Assembly (NCBI RefSeq): GCF_016786355.1
Contig: NZ_JADWYX010000100.1
Span: forward strand, 1-34,885
Direction of reading: 5' to 3'
Length of the DNA stretch: 34,885 bases
Source of the DNA: Frankia sp. AgB1.9
GTDB taxonomy: Bacteria; Actinomycetota; Actinomycetes; Frankiales; Frankiaceae
Every line of letters starts with the position of its first letter. Positions within the stretch are counted from its first letter, which is position 1. Made by a program: the position numbers and the translations under genes. The notes below the pieces were generated by a model. It was not told the DNA's origin. It did no database searches and saw only the letters and a list, made by a program, of their open reading frames with translations. Shown piece by piece: positions 23,275 to 31,023 of this stretch.

Positions 23275-23744
23275 CCGGCCTGGGCACCGACGGCGCGGCG
23301 CTGGTCGTCGAGGACTTCGAACGGGTGGCGCCGCCGCTGACCGACCGGACCGCGGCGTTCTGGACCTCGGGCGCGGACGGCCTGCTGCGGATCGCCCGCT
23401 GCCAGGACTGCGGTCGCTACCTGCATCCGCCGCGTCCGGTCTGCTCGAACTGCCAGAGGCGTGACGTCGCGTTCACGCCGGTGTCCGGGCGGGGCACCGT
23501 CTGGTCCTGGACGGTCAACCGCTACGGCTGGGTGCCGTCCATGCCGCCGCCGTACCTGGTGGCCGACGTCGAGCTGGTCGAACAGCCCGGTCTGCGCCTG
23601 CTGACCAACCTCGTCGACTGCCCGGTCGACGAGGTGTACGTCGGCCTGCCCGTCCAGGTGTGCTTCGCCAGGGCCGGCGAGGCATACGTGCCGCTCTTCC
23701 GGCCGGAGGCCGGCAATGGGCAGAGCCGGCCGGATCAGCGATGA
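23271..23744 (+). CDS. Zinc-ribbon/OB-fold DUF35 protein, 157 aa
   Basis: A rubredoxin-like zinc ribbon is formed by Cys44, Cys47, Cys58 and Cys61 (CQDCG and CSNCQ), followed by an OB-fold (about 72-150; VSGRGTVWSWTVNRYG start). DUF35 proteins act as obligate partners of thiolase-fold enzymes: in steroid catabolism the DUF35 part of ChsH2 binds the aldolase Ltp2, and in archaea DUF35 joins HMG-CoA synthase and thiolase. Here it overlaps both the P450 (ATGA) and the thiolase-like gene (ATGA), so a tight complex with the latter is expected. No MaoC-type hydratase is fused or adjacent, unlike ChsH2. Confidence 0.93.
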   Translation: MTGLGTDGAALVVEDFERVAPPLTDRTAAFWTSGADGLLRIARCQDCGRYLHPPRPVCSNCQRRDVAFTPVSGRGTVWSWTVNRYGWVPSMPPPYLVADVELVEQPGLRLLTNLVDCPVDEVYVGLPVQVCFARAGEAYVPLFRPEAGNGQSRPDQR

Positions 23745-24901
23745 CGCGGGCTGAGGACCTGGCGGCGATCAGCGGGGCCGGGCGGTCGCGGATCGGGCGG
23801 CGGCTCGGGATCGACCCCTGGGTGCTGACCGCGGACGCCGCGCTGGCCGCGATCGCCGACGCCGGGCTGACCGCGGCGGACATCGACGGGGTCTCGACCT
23901 ACCCGGGGGCGTTCTGGTCGACGCCCGGGATCACCGGCGCCGGCGTCGACGACGTCCGGTCGATGCTCGGGCTGCGGCTGCGCTGGCACAACGGCGGCGG
24001 TGAGACCGCGGGCCAACTCGGCTCGGTCATCAACGCGGTCCTGGCCGTGGCGGCCGGGTTCGCGACCCATGTCCTGTGCTTCCGCACGGTCTGGGAGTCC
24101 ACCGCGCAACAGGGCTACGCGGGCCGGGCGGCGACGTTGCTCGACGGCGGCGGCACTGCGGGGCAGCCGGTCCGGTTCGGCCGGGAGCTCACCCAGTGGA
24201 CCACGCCGTTCGGGATCGGCTACCCGTCGCACGCCGCCCTGGACATGCAGCGACGCGTCGAGCTCGCCGGCGCCACCCGGGAGCAGTTCGCCCAGGTCGC
24301 TCTGGTCAGCCGGGCTAACGCCAGGCGCAACGAGGCGGCGGTCTACCGCGAGCCGCTCACCCTGGAGACCTACCTGGACGCGCGGATGATCTCCGATCCG
24401 CTCTGCCTGTACGACTGCGACGTCCCGGTGGACGGGTCGGTCGCGTTCGTCGTCTCGCGCGCCGGGAGCGTGCCTGATCCTGACCGGGCGGTGAGCTTCG
24501 AGGCCCTGGGCAGCGCATCTGGTTTCGACGAGGCCGCGGCGATGATGTGGGCGCGCACCGACCTGAAGCCGATGGATGTCGAGGTGGCGCAGGTCTACGA
24601 CGGGTTCGCCGTCTACGCCCTGCGGTGGCTGGAGGCTCTCGGTTTCTGCGGCCGCTACGAGGCCACGGACTTCGTCGACGGCGGCACCCGCATCTCCGCC
24701 GGCGGCGAGCTGCCGCTGAACACCGGCGGCGGGCAGCTGTCCGGCGGCCGGATGCACGGGTACGGCGGCCTTCTCGAGGCCTGCCTGCAGCTGCGCGGCG
24801 AGGCAGGGGGCCACCAGCTCGACACCCGCCCCCAGATCGCCGCCGTGACCAGTGGCGCAGAGAACTTCACCTCGTCGCTGCTGCTCGGTGCCCCCCGATG
24901 A
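23741..24901 (+). CDS. Thiolase-fold protein, Ltp2/SCP-x-like, lacking the usual Cys; 386 aa
   Basis: The thiolase superfamily fold is shown by VYDGF (285-289), LEALGFCGRYE (298-307), LPLNTGGGQLSGGRMHGYGG (324-343) and HGYGGLLEACLQLRG. The N-terminal nucleophile region reads NGGGETAGQLG (84-94) where thiolases have a Cys (CSTG-like), so Claisen chemistry through an acyl-Cys is unlikely. Ltp2-type aldolases also dispense with it. The preceding DUF35 gene overlaps by 4 bp, as expected for a partner. The likely reaction is retro-aldol cleavage of a beta-hydroxyacyl-CoA; the released aldehyde or ketone would pass to the operon's ALDH. It is the last gene of the operon. Confidence 0.9.
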   Translation: MTRAEDLAAISGAGRSRIGRRLGIDPWVLTADAALAAIADAGLTAADIDGVSTYPGAFWSTPGITGAGVDDVRSMLGLRLRWHNGGGETAGQLGSVINAVLAVAAGFATHVLCFRTVWESTAQQGYAGRAATLLDGGGTAGQPVRFGRELTQWTTPFGIGYPSHAALDMQRRVELAGATREQFAQVALVSRANARRNEAAVYREPLTLETYLDARMISDPLCLYDCDVPVDGSVAFVVSRAGSVPDPDRAVSFEALGSASGFDEAAAMMWARTDLKPMDVEVAQVYDGFAVYALRWLEALGFCGRYEATDFVDGGTRISAGGELPLNTGGGQLSGGRMHGYGGLLEACLQLRGEAGGHQLDTRPQIAAVTSGAENFTSSLLLGAPR

Positions 24902-24920
24902 CCGCCCTCCGATGACCGCC
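24893..24920. repeat. 14-bp tandem repeat spanning the thiolase-like stop codon
   Basis: CCCCGATGACCGCC (24893-24906) is followed directly by CTCCGATGACCGCC (24907-24920), 13/14 identical. A third, decayed GCTGACCGCC follows. The TGA stop (24899-24901) is inside the first copy. It looks like replication slippage. Confidence 0.65.
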
Positions 24921-25031
24921 CCACCACGCTGACCGCCCGCTCCCCCACCACAGCCTCGCCCCTGACAGGAGCACCGCCACCGGTGATCACGGCGGACGGG
25001 CTCGGGGCAGCCGGTGGGTAGCATCCGGATC

Positions 25032-25748
25032 GTGCGAGACCCCCTCACCCCAGACCGGGTGATCAACGCCGCGAGATCGCTGCTGGAGCGCGACGGCGTC
25101 CGGGAGTTCTCCATGCGCAGGCTCGCCGCGGACCTCGGAGTGGCGCCCACGGCGATCTACTGGCACGTCGGCAACCGCGATCAGTTGATCGACGCCGTCG
25201 TCGATCAGACCCGGGATGTTCTCGGCCAGGTAAGCACCGTCGGTGAGTCCCCGATGGACCGTGTCCTCTCGACCGCCTCGTCGTTGCTCGCGAACATCAA
25301 CCAGCATCTCTGGCTGGTCGAGCTGGCCCATCAGCGCGGAATCCTGCTGGCGCTGCTCGGGCCGGCCAGGCGGTCCATCGCGGCGGAGTTCGCCGCCGCG
25401 GGGCTACGCGGCCCGGGGATCGCCGATGCGACCAACGCGGTCGTCCAGCTCGTCGGCGACCACGTGACGGTCGGGTACTTCGCCAGGACCTGGCGCGCGC
25501 AGGCCGTCGGTGACGATCTTCAGGAAGGTGCCGGCCCGGCCCTCGAGGAGTCCGCCGCCACCGCGCTCTCCCGCATCCCGGACCGGGACCGGACCTTCGC
25601 CGTCATGCTGCGGGCGCTGGTCGCGGGGCTGTTGGCGGACTCCGCGGAGCCGGACGGCACCGGCGGTCACCCCGTCGCGAGGATCTCGGCGGGCGCGGGG
25701 CCGATGCGGGACGCCGTGGATGTCAGCAGGTCCCGGTCGAAACCGTAG
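25032..25748 (+). CDS. TetR family regulator (TetR_C-like), 238 aa
   Basis: The HTH at about 8-55 contains FSMRRLAADLGVAPTAIYWHV, split as MRRLAADLGV and APTAIYWHVGNRDQLIDAV, the classic TetR/TetR_C signature. The long helical effector domain follows. GTG 25032 is preferred to GTG 25014 because TAGCAT lies 7 nt before it (leaderless layout). The last 27 codons, a low-complexity basic tail, overlap the 3' end of the convergent amidohydrolase gene by 82 bp. The target is probably either the thiolase operon end or the amidohydrolase, whose promoter has two dyads at 26904-26946. Confidence 0.88.
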   Translation: MRDPLTPDRVINAARSLLERDGVREFSMRRLAADLGVAPTAIYWHVGNRDQLIDAVVDQTRDVLGQVSTVGESPMDRVLSTASSLLANINQHLWLVELAHQRGILLALLGPARRSIAAEFAAAGLRGPGIADATNAVVQLVGDHVTVGYFARTWRAQAVGDDLQEGAGPALEESAATALSRIPDRDRTFAVMLRALVAGLLADSAEPDGTGGHPVARISAGAGPMRDAVDVSRSRSKP

Positions 25749-26860
25749 AACTCGATCGCGTTGAGGCCGAGAATGCGCCGGGCCTCCTCGGCCGGCACAC
25801 CCGCGACCGCGGCCGAGATGGACTTCCTGCTGTCCGGCCACGTGCTTTCCGTGTGCGGGTAGTCGCTGCCCCACATCATGCGGCCCACACCGGCCTCGTG
25901 GCGGCGGCCCGCCTCCGCAGCGCCCATGAAGCTCACCCCGAACCAGATGTTCTGCCGCAGGTAGTCGCTCGGGCGCCGGCCCAGTTCCTGGATGAAGGCC
26001 GGGCCGACGAGCTCCCGCATGGCGGCCGCCGACTCGTACTCGGCCGCGCCGGTGAGGATGGCGTGCAGCCCGTCATGCTTCACGGCGTCGTCGAGCACGC
26101 CGGCGAAGCTCTGCTCGGTCACGACGTAGCGCAGCGTCGGGTGCCGCTCGAAGGCCCCGGCCCAGATGAGCAGCCAGAGGTTGCGGTGCGAGTAGAAGGT
26201 GAACTCCTGCAGGTAGACGAGGCGGGCCATCCCCGGCTTCCCGCCGTAGTCCGGCGAGCCGCTGCCGCCGTGGTGGTTGATCGGCACGTCGAGGTCGGCG
26301 CAGGCGGCCCAGATCCGGTCGTAGCTCTCATCCCAGATCGGCGGGATCGGGGCGCCCGGCGGGATCGACGGCAGCAGGATGCCGCCGGTCAGGCCGTTCT
26401 CCCGGGCCCAGGTGATCTCCGCGACGGCGGCGTCCGGGTCGTTGAACAGGATCTGCGCGATCCCGGCCCGCCGGCCTGGCGTCTCCTGGCAGAAGTCGGC
26501 GAGCCAGCGGTTGTGCGCCTGCAGCCCGGCCCAGCGGCGCTGGTGGTCCGCGGCGGACGGAGGCCCGGCGACGAGGCTGGTCTGGGGGCAGAACGGCGGC
26601 GCGGTGTTCGGGAAGATGACCTCCGCGACGATGCCGTCCTCCTCCAGGTGGCGTAACCGCTTCGCGCTGTCCCAGTTCCGGTCCGCGTACACGTCGTCGA
26701 GATCGCTCCACGGGTTGACGAACTCACGAGCCCACCGGTCGAAATCCTCGCGCCATTCGGCGGCGAGATAGTCGCGGTATCCGAGAATCGGCGCGCCGGC
26801 GTGACAGTCCGCCGACACGATCACCACTGGTTCGCTGGCCGTCCGTGCGTCGAGTTCCAC
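25667..26860 (-). CDS. Amidohydrolase family (PF04909-type) hydrolase/decarboxylase, 397 aa
   Basis: This is the second TIM-barrel amidohydrolase-2 protein in the window. The N-terminal metal motif is SADCHAG (H20, with D18), mid-chain INHHGGS (H196, H197), and Asp333 lies in MWGSDYPHTES. Its layout is like the protein at 1502, but the two differ enough to be paralogues of different specificity. GTG 26860 is preceded by GGGAGGG at 4-5 nt. It is transcribed from a spacer that carries two overlapping inverted repeats. Its 3' end overlaps the TetR gene in antisense by 82 bp. It probably acts on an aromatic or cyclic acid. Confidence 0.9.
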   Translation of the reverse strand: MELDARTASEPVVIVSADCHAGAPILGYRDYLAAEWREDFDRWAREFVNPWSDLDDVYADRNWDSAKRLRHLEEDGIVAEVIFPNTAPPFCPQTSLVAGPPSAADHQRRWAGLQAHNRWLADFCQETPGRRAGIAQILFNDPDAAVAEITWARENGLTGGILLPSIPPGAPIPPIWDESYDRIWAACADLDVPINHHGGSGSPDYGGKPGMARLVYLQEFTFYSHRNLWLLIWAGAFERHPTLRYVVTEQSFAGVLDDAVKHDGLHAILTGAAEYESAAAMRELVGPAFIQELGRRPSDYLRQNIWFGVSFMGAAEAGRRHEAGVGRMMWGSDYPHTESTWPDSRKSISAAVAGVPAEEARRILGLNAIEFYGFDRDLLTSTASRIGPAPAEILATG

Positions 26861-26903
26861 GACACCCTCCCGGAGCCCTTTGCACCGCCGCGGTCGGCGG
26901 CAC

Positions 26904-26919
26904 TGTAACGGGCGTTACA
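26904..26919. promoter_or_regulatory. Palindrome TGTAACG-CGTTACA upstream of amidohydrolase
   Basis: TGTAACG (26904-26910), 2 bp, CGTTACA (26913-26919) is a perfect 7-bp dyad 44 bp upstream of the GTG. It shares two bases with the neighbouring dyad (26918-26946). It is a likely repressor site, possibly for the nearby TetR regulator. Confidence 0.55.
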
Positions 26920-26946
26920 TAGCAAGTACAAGGCGTCTTTGCTATG
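26918..26946. promoter_or_regulatory. Second dyad CATAGCAA-TTGCTATG upstream of amidohydrolase
   Basis: CATAGCAA (26918-26925) and TTGCTATG (26939-26946) form a perfect 8-bp dyad with a 13-bp centre, overlapping the first palindrome by two bases. On the minus strand TATGTA (26921-26916) would be a -10 inside the overlap, so both sites could control initiation. Confidence 0.5.
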
Positions 26947-27050
26947 CATCCGACAGACCCCGCAGGCCCGTCGCCCGCGGCCTCGCTCGGCTGGAGATCC
27001 GCTTCTGGCCGGCTCCGGTGCGGGCCGGAGCGGGCCATCTCGGTCGACCG

Positions 27051-28331
27051 TCACTTGCTCAGTCGGGTGCCGCACCATTGGTCGGGGTTCGAGGCGGGGG
27101 CTTTCGGGTTCGGGACTGGGACGTAGCCCGTGCCGGCGGTGTTGACTTTCAGAAAGGTGTAGCAGCGGGCGATCTGGCCGAAGTCCTTCGTCAGGTCGAC
27201 CGGGCCGGGCAGCAGACCGCCGGCGTCGTAGGAACTGGCTCGCAGCGTGTGGATGAAGCCGGCGCGGGTCGGGCAGTCGCCAGCCTCGTCCAGCCCGTCG
27301 AGGAAGAGGTCGGTGAGGATGTAGGTGGCGAAGGCGACCTCCTGGTTCGGTGAGGTGACCTCGGGGGCGTAGGCCGCCATCGCCTCCAGGTAGGTCTCGT
27401 GGGCCGGTCCGCCCTGCTCGAAGGGGACGTAGCTGACGGCGGCGGTCAGGCCGCTGAGCATCGGGCCGTACCGCCGCAGGAGCGACGTGTCGTACCCGCT
27501 CGGCGTCAGGATGACCTTGACCGGCGCACCGGCGGCCTTGATCCCCCGGATGACCTCGGCCAGGTCGGTGCCGGCGAAGGCGGCCGCGACGACGTCGACT
27601 CCGGCCGCGCGCAGGCGCTGCCCGAGCTGGACGGGATCGGTGACGGCCGGGTTGTAGACGAAGGGGCCAGGCGCGATCGGGATGCCCGCCGAGGCGAGAC
27701 TGTCGCTGATCTTGGTGCCGATGTCGTTGGCGTCCGCGGTGACGTCGCTCTGGATGACGGCGGCTCGGGTGCCGCCCTGTTCCTTCGCGTAGTCGCCGAA
27801 CGTCGTGACCGACGGCCCGTTGGTGAACAGGTACGAGTAGGTGAACATGTTGCCGTAGCGCGGGTCCGCCCAGAAGGCCTCCGCCGGGATCCCCGCGACG
27901 GGGACACCTTGCTCCCGTAGGAACTCGGCGCCCCCGGAGGCGACCGTGGTCGCCTCGACGAGTCCGAAGACAGTCTGGTTGTCGACGAGGTCCGCGACGG
28001 CCTGCTGGTTCTGTTCAGCCGTCCCACCGTCGTCGCGCCAGATGTAGGTGATCTTGCGGCCGTGGATCCCGCCGGCCGCGTTGGCCTCCCCGACGCGAGC
28101 CTCGAACCCGGCCCGGGCGGAACTCAGCGAAGGGGCGGTCGGGCCGGTGTCGGGGTACACGAAGCCGAGGCGGATCTCGTTGGCGCTGTAGCCGGGGGTG
28201 TCGCACGCGGCGGTCGGACCGGTCGACCCGTCGCCTCCTCCAGCGGCCGCGCAGCCTGCCGCCAGCGTGACGGCGACGGCCGCGGGCAGCAGGCCCCCGC
28301 CAACGGTGACCGAGAATCCAGGTATGCGCAT
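27051..28331 (-). CDS. ABC substrate-binding lipoprotein (Peripla_BP_6 type), 426 aa
   Basis: The lipobox LAAGC (Cys27) and a Gly/Ala/Thr linker are followed by a type I binding fold from about residue 52 (EIRLGFVYPDTGPTAPSL). Cysteines at 43 and near the C-terminus (ARCYTF, DQWCGTRL) suggest a disulfide in the exported domain. AAGGA precedes the ATG. It is the third gene of the minus-strand lipoprotein-esterase-lipoprotein trio. No permease or ATPase genes occur in the window. The ligand is unknown, probably a small carboxylate or amide. Confidence 0.92.
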   Translation of the reverse strand: MRIPGFSVTVGGGLLPAAVAVTLAAGCAAAGGGDGSTGPTAACDTPGYSANEIRLGFVYPDTGPTAPSLSSARAGFEARVGEANAAGGIHGRKITYIWRDDGGTAEQNQQAVADLVDNQTVFGLVEATTVASGGAEFLREQGVPVAGIPAEAFWADPRYGNMFTYSYLFTNGPSVTTFGDYAKEQGGTRAAVIQSDVTADANDIGTKISDSLASAGIPIAPGPFVYNPAVTDPVQLGQRLRAAGVDVVAAAFAGTDLAEVIRGIKAAGAPVKVILTPSGYDTSLLRRYGPMLSGLTAAVSYVPFEQGGPAHETYLEAMAAYAPEVTSPNQEVAFATYILTDLFLDGLDEAGDCPTRAGFIHTLRASSYDAGGLLPGPVDLTKDFGQIARCYTFLKVNTAGTGYVPVPNPKAPASNPDQWCGTRLSK

Positions 28332-28430
28332 CTGATCCTTTCCCCGGACAAGCTGAGACGCGAGTAACCCAGCGAGTCGTGGCGTGATTCGCCGGACGTG
28401 TGCATCCGGGTGCCCGCGGGACCCGGTGGC

Positions 28431-29405
28431 TCAGCTCGCCCCGTGAGCTGGTTGCGCGGGGCTGACGATCAGACCGAGCGCCTTGGCGAGAACAGCTTTG
28501 GCCTCGGCGCGTTCACACTGGCTGATGGCGGCCTGGCCGACGATTCCGGAGCCGTGGAAGGTGCCGGGGAACAGGTGCAGCTCGGTCGGGACGCCGGCGG
28601 CGAGCAGCGCCTGGGCGTAGGCGATGCCCTCGTCGCGAAGCGGGTCGAACTCCATGACCGAGACGTAGGCGGGCGGCAGGCCGGTCAGGTCGGTCGCCCG
28701 CGCCGGGGCGGCGTAGGGCGAGACGTCGGGTGTGCCGGGCACGCCCTCGCCAAGGTAGGCGTTCCAGCTGATGACCGCGTTCGGCCGGTTCCACAGCGGG
28801 GTGTCGACGAAACGGCGCGTGCTCCCCGTCTCCAGTCGGTCGTCGACTTCGGGGTAGCCGAGGAACTGGAAGCACAGCGGCGGGCCGCCACGGTCGCGGG
28901 TAAGCAGGGCGAGCGCGGCAGCGAGGCCGCCGCCGGCGCTGACCCCGTGCGCCGCCAGCCGCGTCGGATCGATCCCGAGATCCCCGGCGGCTTTGGCGAT
29001 CCATTCCAGCACGGCGTAGCAGTCCTCGAGGCCGGCCGGGAACGGGTGTTCCGGTGCGAGCCGGTACTCGACGGACACGATCACCACGCCGAGCCCGCGG
29101 ACCAGGTCCAGGCAGGCCGCATCGTCGACCGCAATGCTTCCGATCATGAAGCCGCCGCCGTGGATGTTCAGCAGGCCCGCGGTCATTCCCGTAAGGCCGG
29201 CCGGGCGATAGACCCGGACCGGGACCTTCGGGCTGCCGGGCGGTCCAGGCACCCGCAGGTCCAGGACGTCGACACCCGCGAGGTCGGGTTGGTTCGCGTT
29301 CGCGAACTCCGCGATCTGCGCGCGTAGCGCCCGCGGGTCGGCGAAGTCGACGGCGGGCAGCATCGGCACGACTGCGGCCAGCTCCGGATCGAACCGGTAG
29401 GTCAT
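28431..29405 (-). CDS. HSL-family (type IV) esterase/lipase, 324 aa
   Basis: An alpha/beta hydrolase-3 family protein. The oxyanion motif HGGG is at 82-85, nucleophile GVSAG with Ser156, acid Asp254 in EFDPLRDEG and base His284 in GTFHGSG. No signal peptide, so it is cytosolic. AGAGGA precedes the ATG. It is sandwiched between two substrate-binding lipoprotein genes (78 and 99 bp gaps) on one strand, so an operon is likely. It probably hydrolyses an ester imported with help of the flanking binding proteins. Confidence 0.94.
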   Translation of the reverse strand: MTYRFDPELAAVVPMLPAVDFADPRALRAQIAEFANANQPDLAGVDVLDLRVPGPPGSPKVPVRVYRPAGLTGMTAGLLNIHGGGFMIGSIAVDDAACLDLVRGLGVVIVSVEYRLAPEHPFPAGLEDCYAVLEWIAKAAGDLGIDPTRLAAHGVSAGGGLAAALALLTRDRGGPPLCFQFLGYPEVDDRLETGSTRRFVDTPLWNRPNAVISWNAYLGEGVPGTPDVSPYAAPARATDLTGLPPAYVSVMEFDPLRDEGIAYAQALLAAGVPTELHLFPGTFHGSGIVGQAAISQCERAEAKAVLAKALGLIVSPAQPAHGAS

Positions 29406-29483
29406 CGTGGAATTCCTCTCGACGGTGGGCTGGCGGCGCTTTGTCTGATGGCCATGGCCCTTTGTGGGCCCGGTACCGGGTCG

Positions 29484-30827
29484 CTACTTCTTCAGAACCT
29501 GCCCGCAGGACAGGCGGGTGGTGAGGTCGTATTTCTTGCCGTCCAGCTGGACCAGTGACCCGCAGGGCACTCCGGCGGTGTGGTTGAGCGGGAACCTGCT
29601 CTGCGGCACCGCGCCGTCGACGTAGTAGCTGTAGTTGTCGTTCAGGGTCTTCAGGAGGCTGTCGACGGTGAGGTTCCTGCCGGTCTTCGTCGCGGCGGCG
29701 ACGAACATGTCGGCAGCCCAGTAGCCGGCCATGACCGGCAGGCTGATCACGGTGCCTGGCGCGTACTTCTGGATGTCCGCGACGAGCTGCCGCACGCCGG
29801 CCGAGGACGTGTCCTCGGTCGGCGACCACTGCAGCAACGTGTATGACTTCTGCAGGCCGGCGAAGCCGGCCGCCGCGAGCCTCGGGTCGTAGCCGACCGC
29901 GGTGATCTGCCTGCCGTTGAAGCCGGCGGCGGCCAGCGCCTGGACCAGCTTCGTGGTCGAGGCGAAGTCGGTGACGTACACGGCGACGTCCGGCGGCACG
30001 CCACCCGAGGCCGTCATGATCTTGCTGGTGACCGCCGTGACGTCAGCGAGGCCAGCGTCCGGAATGGGGTTCTCCGAATAGACGACCTTCGCGCCGACCG
30101 ACTGGATCTGCAGCTTGATATCCGCCAGGCCGCTGCGCGCGGAGTCGTTGTCGTTGCCGATCAGCGCGACGGTCTTTCCCTTCGCGTCACCACCGAACAG
30201 CGACTGGATCATCACTCCATATGTCGACGACGTGCTCTGGGGGTGGTTGGTGAGACAGCCGGTGATGCCAAAGCCGATCGCATTCCCGCAGTAGCCCGAG
30301 TTGATGGCCCACCCGAAGAACGGGACGCTCTCGGAGCAGAAGGTGTCCAGGTAGCCGGCGGAGGCGGTTATCTCGGGTACGACCGCGAAGACCTTGTCCT
30401 GGTCAGCGAGGATTTTGGCCTCGCTGACGTTGCGGCTGGGGTCGTTGCCGTCGTCGCGCACGCCCACGAAGTCGATCTTGCGGCCGTTGATGCCGCCCGC
30501 GTCGTTGGCCCGATCGAAGCGCGCCTTGGCACCGCTGTCGACTCCCGCCATCGTGCTGCCGTTCGCGCTGGTCAGGAACGCGAGGCCGCCGATCTTGATG
30601 GACGTGGCGGTGATCCCGCGGGTCGGGTCGGCGGCCGGCTGGCCGCATTTCAGCGAGCTCGGGGCGACCGTGACACCGCCGTCGCTCCATCCGGTGGGCG
30701 GGCCGGCCGTGACGCCGCCGGCGGCGACGGTCGGGCCGTTGGCCGGCGTGGTGGAACCGCAGGCCGCGAGGCCTGTGGTCAGCGCCGCGCCCGCGGCCAG
30801 GACAGCCACTAATCGTGAGACGTGCAT
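29484..30827 (-). CDS. ABC substrate-binding lipoprotein (Peripla_BP_6 type), 447 aa
   Basis: The lipobox LAAC (Cys23) is followed by a long Thr/Pro/Gly linker (about 24-70), then a type I binding fold with SIKIGGLAFLTSANGSTM and INGRKIDFVGVRDDGNDPSRN. Several cysteines in the exported part (FCSESVPF, GYCGNAIGFGITGC, VPCGSL, LSCGQVL) suggest disulfides. GGGAG lies 8 nt before the ATG. It is the first gene of the trio with the HSL esterase and the second binding protein. It is only distantly similar to its neighbour, so the two probably have different ligands. Confidence 0.93.
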   Translation of the reverse strand: MHVSRLVAVLAAGAALTTGLAACGSTTPANGPTVAAGGVTAGPPTGWSDGGVTVAPSSLKCGQPAADPTRGITATSIKIGGLAFLTSANGSTMAGVDSGAKARFDRANDAGGINGRKIDFVGVRDDGNDPSRNVSEAKILADQDKVFAVVPEITASAGYLDTFCSESVPFFGWAINSGYCGNAIGFGITGCLTNHPQSTSSTYGVMIQSLFGGDAKGKTVALIGNDNDSARSGLADIKLQIQSVGAKVVYSENPIPDAGLADVTAVTSKIMTASGGVPPDVAVYVTDFASTTKLVQALAAAGFNGRQITAVGYDPRLAAAGFAGLQKSYTLLQWSPTEDTSSAGVRQLVADIQKYAPGTVISLPVMAGYWAADMFVAAATKTGRNLTVDSLLKTLNDNYSYYVDGAVPQSRFPLNHTAGVPCGSLVQLDGKKYDLTTRLSCGQVLKK

Positions 30828-30885
30828 CGACTACTCCCTTGGGTGATCGCCACGGCGGCGCGCGGCAGAAATACGTGAACTGGCG

Positions 30886-30908
30886 GCCACGGCAGCGGGT
30901 GCCGTGGC
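30886..30908 (-). terminator. Hairpin between flavoprotein and binding-protein genes
   Basis: GCCACGGCA (30886-30894) and TGCCGTGGC (30900-30908) are a perfect 9-bp stem with a 5-nt loop. It lies about 115 bp past the stop of the minus-strand flavoprotein gene and 59 bp before the next start. It is a plausible terminator for the synthetase-flavoprotein unit. There is no U-run. Confidence 0.5.
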
Positions 30909-31023
30909 GCCACGCGGCGGGTCCGCTGGACTCGCGATCCGGACGCGGCGAAATCGGATATTGGATACAGTTTCGGACAAGCCGGCCGCGATACACCTGG
31001 TCAGCCGGCGGGGGCCGCGCGCC

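Noticed and set aside
23735..25150. A 471-codon minus-strand frame opposite the thiolase-like gene
   Set aside because: Low-complexity composition with no motif, opposite a gene with clear thiolase-fold motifs.
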